DNA of 64,000 bases. It comes from Clostridiaceae bacterium M8S5 (GTDB lineage Bacteria; Bacillota; Clostridia; Tissierellales; MCWD3). The position numbers and the translations under genes were made by a program. Of the stretch, positions 41,629 through 50,891 are shown in pieces. Numbering within the stretch: position 1 is the stretch's first letter; every line of letters starts with the position of its first letter. The stretch covers positions 1,922,001 through 1,986,000 of the forward strand of contig CP118523.1 in NCBI GenBank assembly GCA_029227815.1, given 5' to 3'. The notes under the pieces are model-generated. The model ran no database searches. It worked only from the letters and a program-made list of their open reading frames with translations, and had not been told where the DNA came from.

Positions 41629-42582
41629 TTATTCACTAACTTTGCTAGCTAACGGGTTAGCACTGACAGCTTTTCTTAATCTATCATCATCTAAATGAGT
41701 ATATATCTGTGTTGTAGCAACACTTGCATGTCCTAGTATTTGTTGTAATGCTCTTATATCAACATTCCCATGTTTATACATAAGCGTAGCAGCAGTATGT
41801 CTAAGCTTGTGAGTAGAATATCTTTTGCTGTCAAGACCTGCATTTAGTAAGTATTTCTTAACCAAATGTTGAATAGCTCTTGGGCTAATTCGGTTCTTTC
41901 TAGTGCTCAAAAAGAGTGCTCGTTCTTCTGATTGATCTAATTTTGGTCGTACATCTATATATTTATCTATAGCTATAAGACAAGCATCATTTAGATATAT
42001 AGTCCTTTCTTTATTTCCTTTACCTATAACGGTTAAAGTATCCCCTTTGATTTTGTCTATGTCTATACTAGCCAACTCCGACAATCTAAGCCCACAATTT
42101 AGAAATAGGGTAAGAATAGCATAATCTCTAATCCGGTTTCTTCCTTCTATACTATCTAAAAGTTTTAAAGATTCTTCGAGAGTCAAAAAAGCAGGATTTC
42201 GTTGCTCTTTTTTAGGTGTTTCTAGATTGATTGCAGGATTTATATCTATCATATTCACAACATTATGGAGATATTTAAAGAATGATCTAATACTAGCAAC
42301 TTTTCTAGCTTTAGTAGAGTTTTTATTGTTCATATTCTTATCAGCATAGGAGATAAACGAAATCAAATCTTGTATTTTAAGTTTTTTGATAAAATCTATA
42401 TCAATATCAGATATGGCAATTTCATCAAACAATGTATCTTTTTCAACAAGTTTGTACCTTATTTTTAAAAATCTAAAAAATGATCTCAGATCATAATTAT
42501 ATTCTTTAATTGTATTTTTCGATTTTCCTTTGATAGCATAGAGATAATCAAAGAAGTCATCCAAAATTAACGGCGTATCCAT
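41629..42582 (-). CDS. Tyrosine recombinase of the XerC/XerD type
   Basis: A site-specific recombinase, 317 residues, with an N-terminal SAM-like core-binding domain (residues 1 to about 110) and a C-terminal catalytic domain. Catalytic residues are visible as Arg in NCGLRLSELA, HKLRH, the His in LGHAS and the nucleophile Tyr in TTQIYTH. It could resolve chromosome dimers or act in a mobile element. It is alone, next to yneA/lexA, with dif-like sequences on both sides and tandem palindromes upstream. ATG 42582 has GGGAGAAGATATTTC upstream. Which Xer (C or D) is undecided. Confidence 0.88.
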   Translation of the reverse strand: MDTPLILDDFFDYLYAIKGKSKNTIKEYNYDLRSFFRFLKIRYKLVEKDTLFDEIAISDIDIDFIKKLKIQDLISFISYADKNMNNKNSTKARKVASIRSFFKYLHNVVNMIDINPAINLETPKKEQRNPAFLTLEESLKLLDSIEGRNRIRDYAILTLFLNCGLRLSELASIDIDKIKGDTLTVIGKGNKERTIYLNDACLIAIDKYIDVRPKLDQSEERALFLSTRKNRISPRAIQHLVKKYLLNAGLDSKRYSTHKLRHTAATLMYKHGNVDIRALQQILGHASVATTQIYTHLDDDRLRKAVSANPLASKVSE

Positions 42583-42615
42583 GAAATATCTTCTCCCTTT
42601 GTAAATTTATATGTA

Positions 42616-42647
42616 TTTTGTCGCAAAATTTGTATTTTGTGACAAAA
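42616..42647. promoter_or_regulatory. Tandem palindromes upstream of the Xer gene
   Basis: TTTTGTCGCAAAA (42616-42628) and TTTTGTGACAAAA (42635-42647) lie in a direct repeat of 19-base period, about 35-65 bases before the Xer start. They could be operators. The rest of 42583-43080 is AT-rich with no gene. Confidence 0.45.
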
Positions 42648-43027
42648 CTTATATGTACTATTTCTATATTATCACCTCTATTTCCTTCTTTTTTAGTGAA
42701 TTTTTATTAGTTTTATTTGAACTTTTGATGTTTTTATATGTTTTGGCATGAAGTTTACATCTTTGAATTGTTTTTACCGAACAAAAGTTCTTTGATTGAA
42801 TTTTATATAATATCTATGCTAATTGTTGTTTAAACATTCTTCGCATCATACATCGTGTTTCCTAAAATTAGCTACATTATATATTTTAAATTGCACATCT
42901 TCCTATAATTTTACATACGTAAACATGTGAATACATTTTATTCAAGATATATAATTATCAATCACTAGATAAACTTATTCTCGCTATAATGCGTTTGTAT
43001 ATTTTTTCTATTTACACATCCTTATTT

Positions 43028-43050
43028 ACTATAATAATATTATGTAAACA
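43028..43050 (+). other. dif-like sequence, copy B
   Basis: ACTATAATA..TATTATGTAAAC on the plus strand, opposite in orientation to copy A on the other side of the Xer gene. A looser relative is at 44647-44669. Confidence 0.4.
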
Positions 43051-43080
43051 TATCTCTTGTTATTACATTTTCATGTTGCT

Positions 43081-43533
43081 TTACTCATTAAATACTTTTA
43101 TATCTGGTCGTTCATCCAAATAATACTTAAGTCTGTCTGTTCTTGTTTTACTATGTAACTCAATCAAATGTCCATCATAGTCTCTAATATAAAGCGACTT
43201 ACCTTCTCTAGTATTCCTAGGTCTACCTAGTTCGTATTTTATGCCATGTTGCTTTAATTTTTCTATTAGCTTGTCTTGATCTGATTCAGTCATGGAAAAT
43301 GCTATATGAGTATATGTTTTTTCTCTGTTTTCTCCAGGGATATTTTCTTCTAAATTTAACGCTACCCATATACCTGCTATATCAAAATAAGCTAGTTTAT
43401 CACCTTTAGCTAATAGCTTTGCATCTAAAACAATTTTATAGAACTCTATTGATTTGTTTATATCTTCAACTGAAAATGTAATATGATTTAATCCAGTTAT
43501 TTTTATATCTTCATTGCACATATTATTATTCAT
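43081..43533 (-). CDS. fosB: FosB-like thiol transferase (fosfomycin resistance, glyoxalase fold)
   Basis: A vicinal-oxygen-chelate metalloenzyme that opens the fosfomycin epoxide with a thiol. Metal ligands appear at H17 (LNHITFS), H76 (YTHIAFS) and E125 (DGHLIELHSK). FYKIVLDAKLLAKGDKLAYFDIAGIWVALN closely follows FosB of Bacillus. At 150 residues the length is slightly above the usual 138-144, with an N-terminal extension. ATG 43533 has AAGGTGG upstream. FosB uses bacillithiol or cysteine in relatives. Other glyoxalase-family functions are possible but less likely. Confidence 0.82.
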   Translation of the reverse strand: MNNNMCNEDIKITGLNHITFSVEDINKSIEFYKIVLDAKLLAKGDKLAYFDIAGIWVALNLEENIPGENREKTYTHIAFSMTESDQDKLIEKLKQHGIKYELGRPRNTREGKSLYIRDYDGHLIELHSKTRTDRLKYYLDERPDIKVFNE

Positions 43534-43653
43534 CCAAATTCCACCTTATTATATATAATGTTATCATTTGATCAAAACTTTTACATATATCAAGTATATC
43601 ACATTTGTATAATTAGCACTTTTTTATACATCCTAATAATATGAGGTGATTAG

Positions 43654-44616
43654 ATGATTGTTCGATTAGGTTATGTTGCTCTACCATTAGATATTGATGA
43701 TTGTTCCCCTTCAAGGACTATTACTTATACAAACTACACTAAGATTCCAAATGAAGATATTAGGCAAGACAAAATTCTATCACTTACTAAAGCAAATTTA
43801 GAGAACACTATTCGTATATTAAAACACAACATTACAAAAGATATAAGCATTTATAGAATCACTTCTAAGTTAGTTCCTCTTGTAACTCATGATAACGTAA
43901 CCAGATGGAACTATATCGGAAAGTTTAAGCATTATTATGACCAAATAGCAAATATAATAGAATCAAATAATCTAAGGATTAGCTCGCATCCTGACATATT
44001 CAATGTACTCAATTCACCAAATGAAAATGTTATATATTCTAGCTTAGATACTTTAATATATCAGAATATCATATTAGACGCATTTAGAGTTACTCCTGTG
44101 AATGGCAAATTGGTTATGCATATAGGAGGAAGTTATGGAAATAAAAATAAATCAATAAAAAGATTTATCACTAATTTTGCTCGTATCCCAGATAGGATAA
44201 AATCAAGAATAATAGTAGAAAACGATGATAAAATCTACAACATAAAAGATACTTTATACGTAGCAAAGTCTCTTGGTATACCAATGGTTTTAGATGTACA
44301 TCATCATTGGTGCAACAACGACGGCTTAAGACTATCAGATTTTTTATTTGATATATTTTCAACATGGAACAATGAAGTACTATCTCCAAAGATACATGTC
44401 TCTAGCCCCAAATCTGATAAAGAATTTCGCTCTCATGCTGATTATATTAATTTTGAAAGTTTCAATAATTTCATCAAGATAGCTAAAACAACAGATATGG
44501 ATTTTGATGTAATGATAGAAGCTAAGAAGAAAAATCTTGCTCTTTATAAACTTATGGAAGATATAAAAAAAAGTACAAATTATACTATAAAAAATGGTGC
44601 ATCATTTATAGTATAA
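43654..44616 (+). CDS. uvsE: UV DNA damage endonuclease
   Basis: A TIM-barrel endonuclease that nicks 5' of UV photoproducts, independent of nucleotide excision repair. The start IVRLGYVALPLD is the UvsE/UVDE N-terminus. Metal-binding stretches include ISSHPDIFNVLNSP, VMHIGGSYGNK, IIVENDDK and MVLDVHHHWCN, with IHVSSPKSDKEFRSHADYI near the end. At 320 residues it is typical of Firmicutes, where it occurs in spore formers. ATG 43654 has GAGGTGATTAG upstream. Transcribed divergently from fosB. Confidence 0.92.
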   Translation: MIVRLGYVALPLDIDDCSPSRTITYTNYTKIPNEDIRQDKILSLTKANLENTIRILKHNITKDISIYRITSKLVPLVTHDNVTRWNYIGKFKHYYDQIANIIESNNLRISSHPDIFNVLNSPNENVIYSSLDTLIYQNIILDAFRVTPVNGKLVMHIGGSYGNKNKSIKRFITNFARIPDRIKSRIIVENDDKIYNIKDTLYVAKSLGIPMVLDVHHHWCNNDGLRLSDFLFDIFSTWNNEVLSPKIHVSSPKSDKEFRSHADYINFESFNNFIKIAKTTDMDFDVMIEAKKKNLALYKLMEDIKKSTNYTIKNGASFIV

Positions 44617-44867
44617 AATTCATTGCATATGCTTGGCTTTTGTTATCCATAATAATTTTATGTAAACATAAGTTTTTTCATATATATAACTATACCCTAA
44701 CCTCTTCAATCTATTTTAGAATATTTTCTTAGCCCTAATAGGATTTTTACACTCTTGTCTAATAAAATTATCACCATTCTTATTTTCTCAAATAGTAATT
44801 TACAGCTGTTTGTCCATATAGATATATAAATATCCCAATATAAGTAAAAATAAAACTTAAAATGATA

Positions 44868-44896
44868 TTGCATTACATAGAGATGAAACGTATAAT
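44868..44896 (+). promoter_or_regulatory. Promoter of the M4 protease gene
   Basis: TTGCAT (44868-44873), a 17-base spacer and TATAAT (44891-44896). The rest of 44617-44939 is AT-rich; only a dif-like motif at 44647-44669 stands out. Confidence 0.7.
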
Positions 44897-44939
44897 ATTC
44901 CTGTAAAGTAAATTAATTACAATAAAAGGAGGGGATCAA

Positions 44940-46622
44940 ATGTCTAAAAAATTCTTAATCATAATGGTAATAGTATCAATGTTGTTACAAACAGTAACCG
45001 TTAACGCACTAAGTCATAATACAGAACGATTTACTAATTCAAAACCAGAGGAAGTCTTAGAAAAATTTGAAGAAAGTAATTTTTATAAAAGCAACTTTTC
45101 TTCAAATTTGAAAGTAATCTGGGATAAGAACAAGAACATTCCGAGTTTTATCAAAAACATTAAATTAAAAGACATCATAACCTCTGAGAAACAAGCAATT
45201 GAATTCATTAAAAGATACAAGGGGATTTTCAACATATCCTATTCAGATTTCAATATAAGATCAATTATCAAAGATGACCTCAATATGACTCATTATAAAG
45301 TAATTCAAGAAATTGATGGTATACCTGTTTATGGACAAGAGTTAATTATTCATACTGATTCTAATAACAATATTTATGCATTAAATGGTTCATTAGAGCC
45401 AGATAATAACATTGGAAATATTAAATGGAGCAAAGCTATAAAAACAAGTGATTCAGATAGTATTTCTTCAGCTAAAAGATTTCTTAACATCGAATCTATA
45501 GATTCTAAATTAATATCTAAACCAGATACTCAAAAATATCTATATGAATTTGAAGGCAAATGGTATGTTGTAAATCTAGTCACACTTCAATTCAATAAAC
45601 CATATCCAGCTAACTATAAAATATTTGTAGATTTAGCATCAGGAACTGTAATAGATTCATATAACGCTATAGCAGATACGCACATTATATGCACTGGAAT
45701 CAATGGTAATAATGAAACGGTGTCACTAAATGCAGATGAGCAAAATGGTTATTACTATTTGCGTGATATTACTCGTAATGCTACTATCGAAACTTACTCC
45801 CTAGACAATGACTTATATGCGCCACAACCTGGTGAAATAATAAAAAACACTATTGGAACTTTCAATAAAGATCATTATGCAGTTGATGCTCATTACAACC
45901 TAGGAAAAGTATATGATTATTTTTATGAAACTTTTGGCAGAAAGAGTTTTGACAATAGAGACGGTAAGATAGTAAGTTCTGTTCATTTTGTTTATCGAGA
46001 TAATTCTGGAAAAATAAATAAGAATAATGCTATGTGGAATGGCAGACATATTTTATTTGGTGATGGTGATGGCGTTTTAGCTGGATCACATTCTAGATCT
46101 TTAGATATTGTAGCACATGAATTCACTCATGGGGTCACGCAGTACACTGCTAATTTAATATACAGAAACCAATCAGGCGCTGTAAACGAATCAATCTCTG
46201 ATGTTTTTGGTGTTCTTTCTCAAGGCCCTACAGAAAAATGGTGGCTATTAGGCGACGATGTCTACACTCCTAATACCCCTGGCGATTCTATACGTAATAT
46301 GAAAAATCCTGGTAGTGACAGTGTTTATAAACCTCAGCCTGGACATATGGATGATTATGAGCATACCAATGAGGACAATGGTGGCGTACACATAAATAGC
46401 GGTATTCCTAACAGAGCGTTTTATCTGATAGCGAACTCTATAGGATTTGAAAAAGCAGGTAAGATATACTATCGTGCTCTTACGACTTATTTATACCCTT
46501 CTTCTAAATTTAAAAATCTTAGGAACGCATTATTGCAATCAACTTCTGATTTTTATGGAGAAAGTGGAAATGAATACAATGTAGTTAAACAAGCATTTGA
46601 TACAGTTGGTATAGTCAATTAG
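44940..46622 (+). CDS. Secreted thermolysin-family (M4) metalloprotease
   Basis: A zinc endopeptidase made as a 560-residue preproenzyme. It has a signal peptide (residues 1 to about 24), an FTP/PepSY propeptide (about 35-215, including HYKVIQEIDGIPVYGQELIIHTD) and the M4 catalytic domain. HEFTHGVTQYT supplies the HExxH zinc ligands, and GAVNESISDVFG the third ligand and calcium site. NNGGVHINSGIPNRAFYLIA is the standard C-terminal catalytic His region. ATG 44940 has AAAGGAGGGGATCA upstream. Likely used for extracellular protein degradation. Monocistronic. Confidence 0.95.
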   Translation: MSKKFLIIMVIVSMLLQTVTVNALSHNTERFTNSKPEEVLEKFEESNFYKSNFSSNLKVIWDKNKNIPSFIKNIKLKDIITSEKQAIEFIKRYKGIFNISYSDFNIRSIIKDDLNMTHYKVIQEIDGIPVYGQELIIHTDSNNNIYALNGSLEPDNNIGNIKWSKAIKTSDSDSISSAKRFLNIESIDSKLISKPDTQKYLYEFEGKWYVVNLVTLQFNKPYPANYKIFVDLASGTVIDSYNAIADTHIICTGINGNNETVSLNADEQNGYYYLRDITRNATIETYSLDNDLYAPQPGEIIKNTIGTFNKDHYAVDAHYNLGKVYDYFYETFGRKSFDNRDGKIVSSVHFVYRDNSGKINKNNAMWNGRHILFGDGDGVLAGSHSRSLDIVAHEFTHGVTQYTANLIYRNQSGAVNESISDVFGVLSQGPTEKWWLLGDDVYTPNTPGDSIRNMKNPGSDSVYKPQPGHMDDYEHTNEDNGGVHINSGIPNRAFYLIANSIGFEKAGKIYYRALTTYLYPSSKFKNLRNALLQSTSDFYGESGNEYNVVKQAFDTVGIVN

Positions 46623-46644
46623 TTGACAACCATACCGCCCTAAC

Positions 46645-46672
46645 TAAGGGATGTCTAAAAAGACATCCCTTA
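46645..46672 (+). terminator. Terminator after the M4 protease gene
   Basis: TAAGGGATGTCT pairs perfectly with AGACATCCCTTA around AAAA. It also lies downstream of purB on the opposite strand. Confidence 0.85.
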
Positions 46673-46739
46673 AATTAATTTCTATTCAATTTAATCCATT
46701 TGTTAACGCCTAAGTTTTCTTTATGTTATATAAAATATG

Positions 46740-48173
46740 TTAAACATTTAGCTTTGCACTATATCCTAATTCATCCTTGTGTTTATCAAGTATAGGTTTT
46801 ATATCTTTTGATATGAATTCTTCCACTTGTTTAGCTGATCTGCCAGTATATTTTGTGTAATCCATTATTTTAACTAGCTCTTCTTTAGATAAGCCAAACT
46901 TAGGATGCTCAGCTAATCTTTCTATTAGGTTGTTGTCTTTTCCTTCTATTTTAACTCTCTTGCTAACTTCCATAGAAAGCTCTCTGATTATCTCGTGAAG
47001 CTCTTGTCTATCTCCACCTTTTTTAACTGCTTGCATTAATATATTTTCTGTAGCCATAAATGGCAATTCAAGTGCGATATGCTTTTTAATCATATTTTCA
47101 TAGACAACTAGACCATCAAATACATTTATACCTATTTCAAGAACAGAATCACAAGCAAGGAAACCTTGGCCTATAGCTAATCTTCTGTTTGCTGAATCGT
47201 CTAAAGTTCTCTCTAACCACTGAGTAGATGATGTCATAGCTGGGTTCATAACATTTGCTATTAAAAACCTAGAAAGAGACGCTATACGCTCACTTCTCAT
47301 TGGATTTCTTTTATACGCCATAGCAGATGATCCAATTTGTTTCTTTCCAAAGGGTTCTTCTATCTCTTTTAAGTTCTGCAATAATCTTATATCATTAGTT
47401 ATTTTGTGCATAGATTGACCTATCGATGCTAGTAGCGATAACACTTCAAAGTCTACTTTTCTAGGATATGTTTGACCTGTAACAGCATAAGCGCTATCAA
47501 ATCCCATCTTTTTAGCTACTAGTTCATCTAGCTTTTTAACTTTGTCATCCTCATTTTCAAACAATTCTAGATAACTTGCTTGAGTGCCTGTCGTACCTTT
47601 TGCACCTCTAAGTTTTAAACTATCTATAATAAACTCAAGTTTTTCATAATCTAAGTACACATCCTGTAACCATAAGCTTGCTCTTTTACCTACAGTAGTT
47701 AATTGTGCTGGTTGGTAATGTGTAAAGCCCAGTGTAGGAAGATCTTTATACTCCAATGCAAATGATGCTATCTTGCTTATTAAATTTACTAGCTTTTTTC
47801 TAACGATAATTAAGCCTTGCTTCATCTGTATAATGTCTGTATTATCACCAACAAAACAGCTTGTAGCACCAAGATGTATTATTCCTTTTGCTGATGGGCA
47901 TTTTTCTCCATATGTGTGTACATGAGCCATTACATCATGTCTAAATTCTTTTTCTTTTTTTGCAGCTAACTCATAATCAATATCGTCGATATTATTTTTT
48001 AGTTCGTCTATTTGACTTTGATCGATATTTAATCCTAACTCCTTTTCTGATTCAGCTAACGCAACCCATAGTTTTCTCCATGTTTTGAACTTGTTATCTG
48101 GAGAGAAAACATAAGACATTTCCTTGCTTGCATAGCGTGAAATCAATGGATTTTCATAATTTTCTTTTGTCAC
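46740..48173 (-). CDS. purB: Adenylosuccinate lyase
   Basis: Catalyses two purine steps: SAICAR to AICAR and adenylosuccinate to AMP. A fumarase-superfamily signature, SSAMAYKRNPMRSE, and HLGATSCFVGDNTDII, GFTHYQPAQLTTVGKR and RDVxxH-like AHVHTYGE are visible. At 477 residues it is the longer Firmicute type. GTG 48173 is chosen, with AAAGGGGA 8 bases upstream; the nine extra codons to 48200 cover that site. It stands alone. No purine riboswitch was recognised upstream. Confidence 0.94.
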   Translation of the reverse strand: MTKENYENPLISRYASKEMSYVFSPDNKFKTWRKLWVALAESEKELGLNIDQSQIDELKNNIDDIDYELAAKKEKEFRHDVMAHVHTYGEKCPSAKGIIHLGATSCFVGDNTDIIQMKQGLIIVRKKLVNLISKIASFALEYKDLPTLGFTHYQPAQLTTVGKRASLWLQDVYLDYEKLEFIIDSLKLRGAKGTTGTQASYLELFENEDDKVKKLDELVAKKMGFDSAYAVTGQTYPRKVDFEVLSLLASIGQSMHKITNDIRLLQNLKEIEEPFGKKQIGSSAMAYKRNPMRSERIASLSRFLIANVMNPAMTSSTQWLERTLDDSANRRLAIGQGFLACDSVLEIGINVFDGLVVYENMIKKHIALELPFMATENILMQAVKKGGDRQELHEIIRELSMEVSKRVKIEGKDNNLIERLAEHPKFGLSKEELVKIMDYTKYTGRSAKQVEEFISKDIKPILDKHKDELGYSAKLNV

Positions 48174-48526
48174 TATAACATTCCCCTTTCCTATCACCAT
48201 TTATATAAAATTTAGTATTCCAAATTAATGTGTTTCTATCATTTATATCACATATATATTATACTATAGTTTTGATAAGTAATACATAGTTAATTTAAAT
48301 TATTTTGTTTAAACATTCGTGTTTTTGTCTATTTCATAAACCTTTTATTATTTATTAAACATTTCTATGGAATGTATTATGTAGATAATAGGGATTTTCA
48401 TCATATTTTATGTAGTTTGTTACATAAATTTACTTAACTCAAAATCCACTTCTGCTGATTGATTTATCAGATTTCACGAATTATAAAGGCGTTTTTGTTG
48501 TATTTTGTTCATGTTTTTTGGTGCAA
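48174..48526. other. Intergenic region upstream of purB
   Basis: About 350 AT-rich bases. A minus-strand TATAAT at about 48259-48264 could be the purB -10. I see no riboswitch core, no ORF and no repeat beyond AT-rich noise. Confidence 0.4.
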
Positions 48527-48568
48527 CAATAAAAGACTTATTGCATTTAAGCAAAAAAGTCTTTATTG
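48527..48568 (-). terminator. Terminator after the zinc/cysteine-containing protein gene
   Basis: CAATAAAGACTT pairs with AAGTCTTTTATTG (one bulge), with a long loop, just downstream of the minus-strand stop at 48577. Confidence 0.6.
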
Positions 48569-48576
48569 AATACTTT

Positions 48577-49095
48577 TTATTTGCATTTAATTATGAATTT
48601 ACATTCAGAATCACCTTTGATTATTGATTTTTTTAATTCCACTTTGATTTCACTATTTAAAAACGTTTCAAAAAATTCTTTAAACCAACCTACCGAACAA
48701 TTGCAATATGTTGCTGATAACTTATTACTATGCTTCACATTAGGACAGTAGCATTGTGTATATGAAGCATATATAACATCATTTTCTTTATACATATTGC
48801 CCCCACCTATGCTCTGTTTATTCAAGGCTTCTAATACTAAATCAATATCTTTTAATTCATTCATAAGTGTTTTAGCCTGTTCACCTAATTTAGGATCTAA
48901 ACACATTCTTCCACAATGTTCTAATGCCTTTGAAATAGCTTTATTATCTAATCTTTTATCTAGCACATTAATCAGTCTAGATATATTTTCTTCATTTTCA
49001 AAATTACTTTCCTTTACTACTTCTTTACAGCTCTTTGCATCTTCCTTTTCAATGCTCACGCATAGATTATGAAACCAAAATTTTTTAAAATCCAT
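48577..49095 (-). CDS. DUF6144-like cysteine-rich small-molecule-binding protein
   Basis: A 172-residue soluble protein. The N-terminal helical part has LEHCGRMCL. The C-terminal half reads ASYTQCYCPNVKHSNK, then TYCNCSVGWFKEFFETFL, and ends VELKKSIIKGDSECKFII, a pattern shared with heme/ligand-binding V4R-like and DUF6144 proteins. The function is unknown. I am only fairly sure of the family name. ATG 49095 has GAGGGGATGAAAAA upstream; codons back to 49122 are before that site. Monocistronic. Confidence 0.7.
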   Translation of the reverse strand: MDFKKFWFHNLCVSIEKEDAKSCKEVVKESNFENEENISRLINVLDKRLDNKAISKALEHCGRMCLDPKLGEQAKTLMNELKDIDLVLEALNKQSIGGGNMYKENDVIYASYTQCYCPNVKHSNKLSATYCNCSVGWFKEFFETFLNSEIKVELKKSIIKGDSECKFIIKCK

Positions 49096-49241
49096 TTTTT
49101 CATCCCCTCTATAGATAGTCATGATTCCAAGTGACTTGTTTATAATCTAATAATATCATTCGTATCATGACAACAGTTTGTCATGAATATTATAAAACCA
49201 TACAAAATCTATAGATAAGACTAATTTTATTCATTAAAAAT

Positions 49242-49283
49242 GCTCTTTGATTAGCAAGTAAATATACTAGCTATTCAAAGAGC
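49242..49283 (-). terminator. Terminator after the 49291-50481 aminotransferase
   Basis: GCTCTTTGAATAGC pairs with GCTAATCAAAGAGC on the minus strand, followed by ATTTTTAATG. Confidence 0.85.
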
Positions 49284-49290
49284 TTATTTT

Positions 49291-50481
49291 TTATTCTTCT
49301 ACTAATTCTTTAATTCTTTGTATCCCATTCTTGATGTTATCATATGATGTTGCATAAGACATTCTTATATAATCATCTGTACCAAATGCACTTCCTGGTA
49401 TAGTTGCAACTTTTGCTTCATCTAGTAGCACATTGCAGAAATCTAGTGATGATTCTATTTTCTTTCCTCTTATAGAAGTTCCTTTCATGTCTTTTATATT
49501 AACCATAACATAGAATGCCCCAAGAGGTTTTCTGCAAGATAGTCCTTTTATATCATTTATTGCATCTACCATGTACTTTCTTCTCTCATCAAAAGCTTTT
49601 CTCATCTCTTCTATCTTGCTTTGATCTCCATTGAGAGCCTCTATACTAGCATATTGAGATATAGTACACGCATTTGATGTAGTATGGCTTTGGAAGTTAT
49701 TTATGAGCTTGATTATATCTTCGTGAGCTGCTACATAACCTAATCTCCAACCAGTCATTGAGTATGCTTTAGACATACCATTTATAACTAATGTATTATC
49801 CTTGTATTTATCAATTGAAGCAATGCTAAAATGTTTAGCTCCATCATATATTAGTTTTTCATATATTTCATCTGCTACTATGAACATATCATTTTCTATA
49901 GCTATATCTCCTAAAGCTATTAGTTCTTCTTTGCTATATACTGTCCCAGTAGGATTATTTGGTGTATTGATAATCATAGCTTTTGTTTTGTTAGTTATAG
50001 TTTTTTTAAGGATTTCAACTGTAGGCTTAAAATCATCTTCTTCCTTAGTTTCAATGATAACTGGTTTTCCGCCAGCTAACATTATCAATTCATAATAACT
50101 TACCCAATAAGGCGCTACAACTATAACTTCGTCACCCTCATTAAGTATTGCACATAACGAATTATACAAACATTGCTTAGCTCCATTAGATATCAATATA
50201 TTTTTAGGCTCATACTTTATGTTATTATCTTTTTCCAATTTATTGCATATAGCCTTTTTTAACTCTAATAATCCAGAAGCAGCTGTATATTTAATTTTCC
50301 CTTCTCTTATTGAAGATATCGCTTCATCTTGAATATTTACTGGTGTATTAAAATCCGGCTCACCTGGAGCAAAACTTATTACATCTACACCATTAGCCTT
50401 TAGTTCTTTAGCTTTTGAACTTATAGTTAATGTTACTGATGGATTGATACTACTTAGTTTTTCTGATAATTTTAGTTTCAT
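49291..50481 (-). CDS. PLP-dependent aminotransferase (AspB/aspartate aminotransferase-like)
   Basis: A fold-type I class I aminotransferase of 396 residues. Landmarks are VISFAPGEPDFNTPVNI, the AAPYWV-like VVAPYWVSYYE, INTPNNPTGTVYS, FIVADEIYEKLIYDG and the Schiff-base lysine in GMSKAYSMTGWRLGY, the clear AspB signature. Probably converts aspartate and 2-oxoglutarate to oxaloacetate and glutamate. ATG 50481 has AGGCGATATATT upstream. The downstream partner on the same strand is a terminator. The upstream neighbour, 28 bases before, is a PadR gene, so co-transcription is likely. It is distinct from the first aminotransferase at 17397. Confidence 0.9.
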   Translation of the reverse strand: MKLKLSEKLSSINPSVTLTISSKAKELKANGVDVISFAPGEPDFNTPVNIQDEAISSIREGKIKYTAASGLLELKKAICNKLEKDNNIKYEPKNILISNGAKQCLYNSLCAILNEGDEVIVVAPYWVSYYELIMLAGGKPVIIETKEEDDFKPTVEILKKTITNKTKAMIINTPNNPTGTVYSKEELIALGDIAIENDMFIVADEIYEKLIYDGAKHFSIASIDKYKDNTLVINGMSKAYSMTGWRLGYVAAHEDIIKLINNFQSHTTSNACTISQYASIEALNGDQSKIEEMRKAFDERRKYMVDAINDIKGLSCRKPLGAFYVMVNIKDMKGTSIRGKKIESSLDFCNVLLDEAKVATIPGSAFGTDDYIRMSYATSYDNIKNGIQRIKELVEE

Positions 50482-50509
50482 AATATATCGCCTCCACTAT
50501 ATGTTTATA

Positions 50510-50878
50510 TTATTTTTTATAAATATCTTTCATTATTGTATTTAGTATAGCCAGTGAATCATAAAAGCTCTTTTCATAATAAAGTCTTAGATGTTCGTAT
50601 TGTTTATGTCCTTTATCTGTTATCTTGTAATGTCTTATAGTTCTTCTTTCTGGCTCTTCCCACCAACCTAATATATACTCATCTTGCTCTAATTGTCTAA
50701 GAAGTGGATAAACCATGCCAGGACTAGGCTCCCATTTGTAATTTAATCTAGTTTTGATTTTTTCTATTATTTCATTCCCATAACAACTTTTTTCTGACAA
50801 CAGATGTAGTATATAAAGCTTTACAAATGCTGTTGTACTTATCTTTGTAGGGAATTGTCTATTCCTTTTATCAGTCAT
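50510..50878 (-). CDS. PadR-family transcriptional regulator
   Basis: A 122-residue winged-helix regulator. LYILHLLSEKSCYGNEIIEKIK, WEPSPGMVYPLLRQLEQDEYI and a wing with RRTIRHYKITDKGHKQY are the PadR signature. PadR proteins respond to toxic small molecules or phenolic acids; the ligand here is unknown. ATG 50878 has AAAGAGGTGTAGT upstream. It lies between the PHP gene and aminotransferase on the same strand, with gaps of 13 and 28 bases, which suggests one operon. Confidence 0.9.
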   Translation of the reverse strand: MTDKRNRQFPTKISTTAFVKLYILHLLSEKSCYGNEIIEKIKTRLNYKWEPSPGMVYPLLRQLEQDEYILGWWEEPERRTIRHYKITDKGHKQYEHLRLYYEKSFYDSLAILNTIMKDIYKK

Positions 50879-50891
50879 ACTACACCTCTTT

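Noticed and set aside
48174..48526. Purine riboswitch upstream of purB
   Set aside because: Looked for the three-way-junction core and loop sequences on the minus strand and found none.
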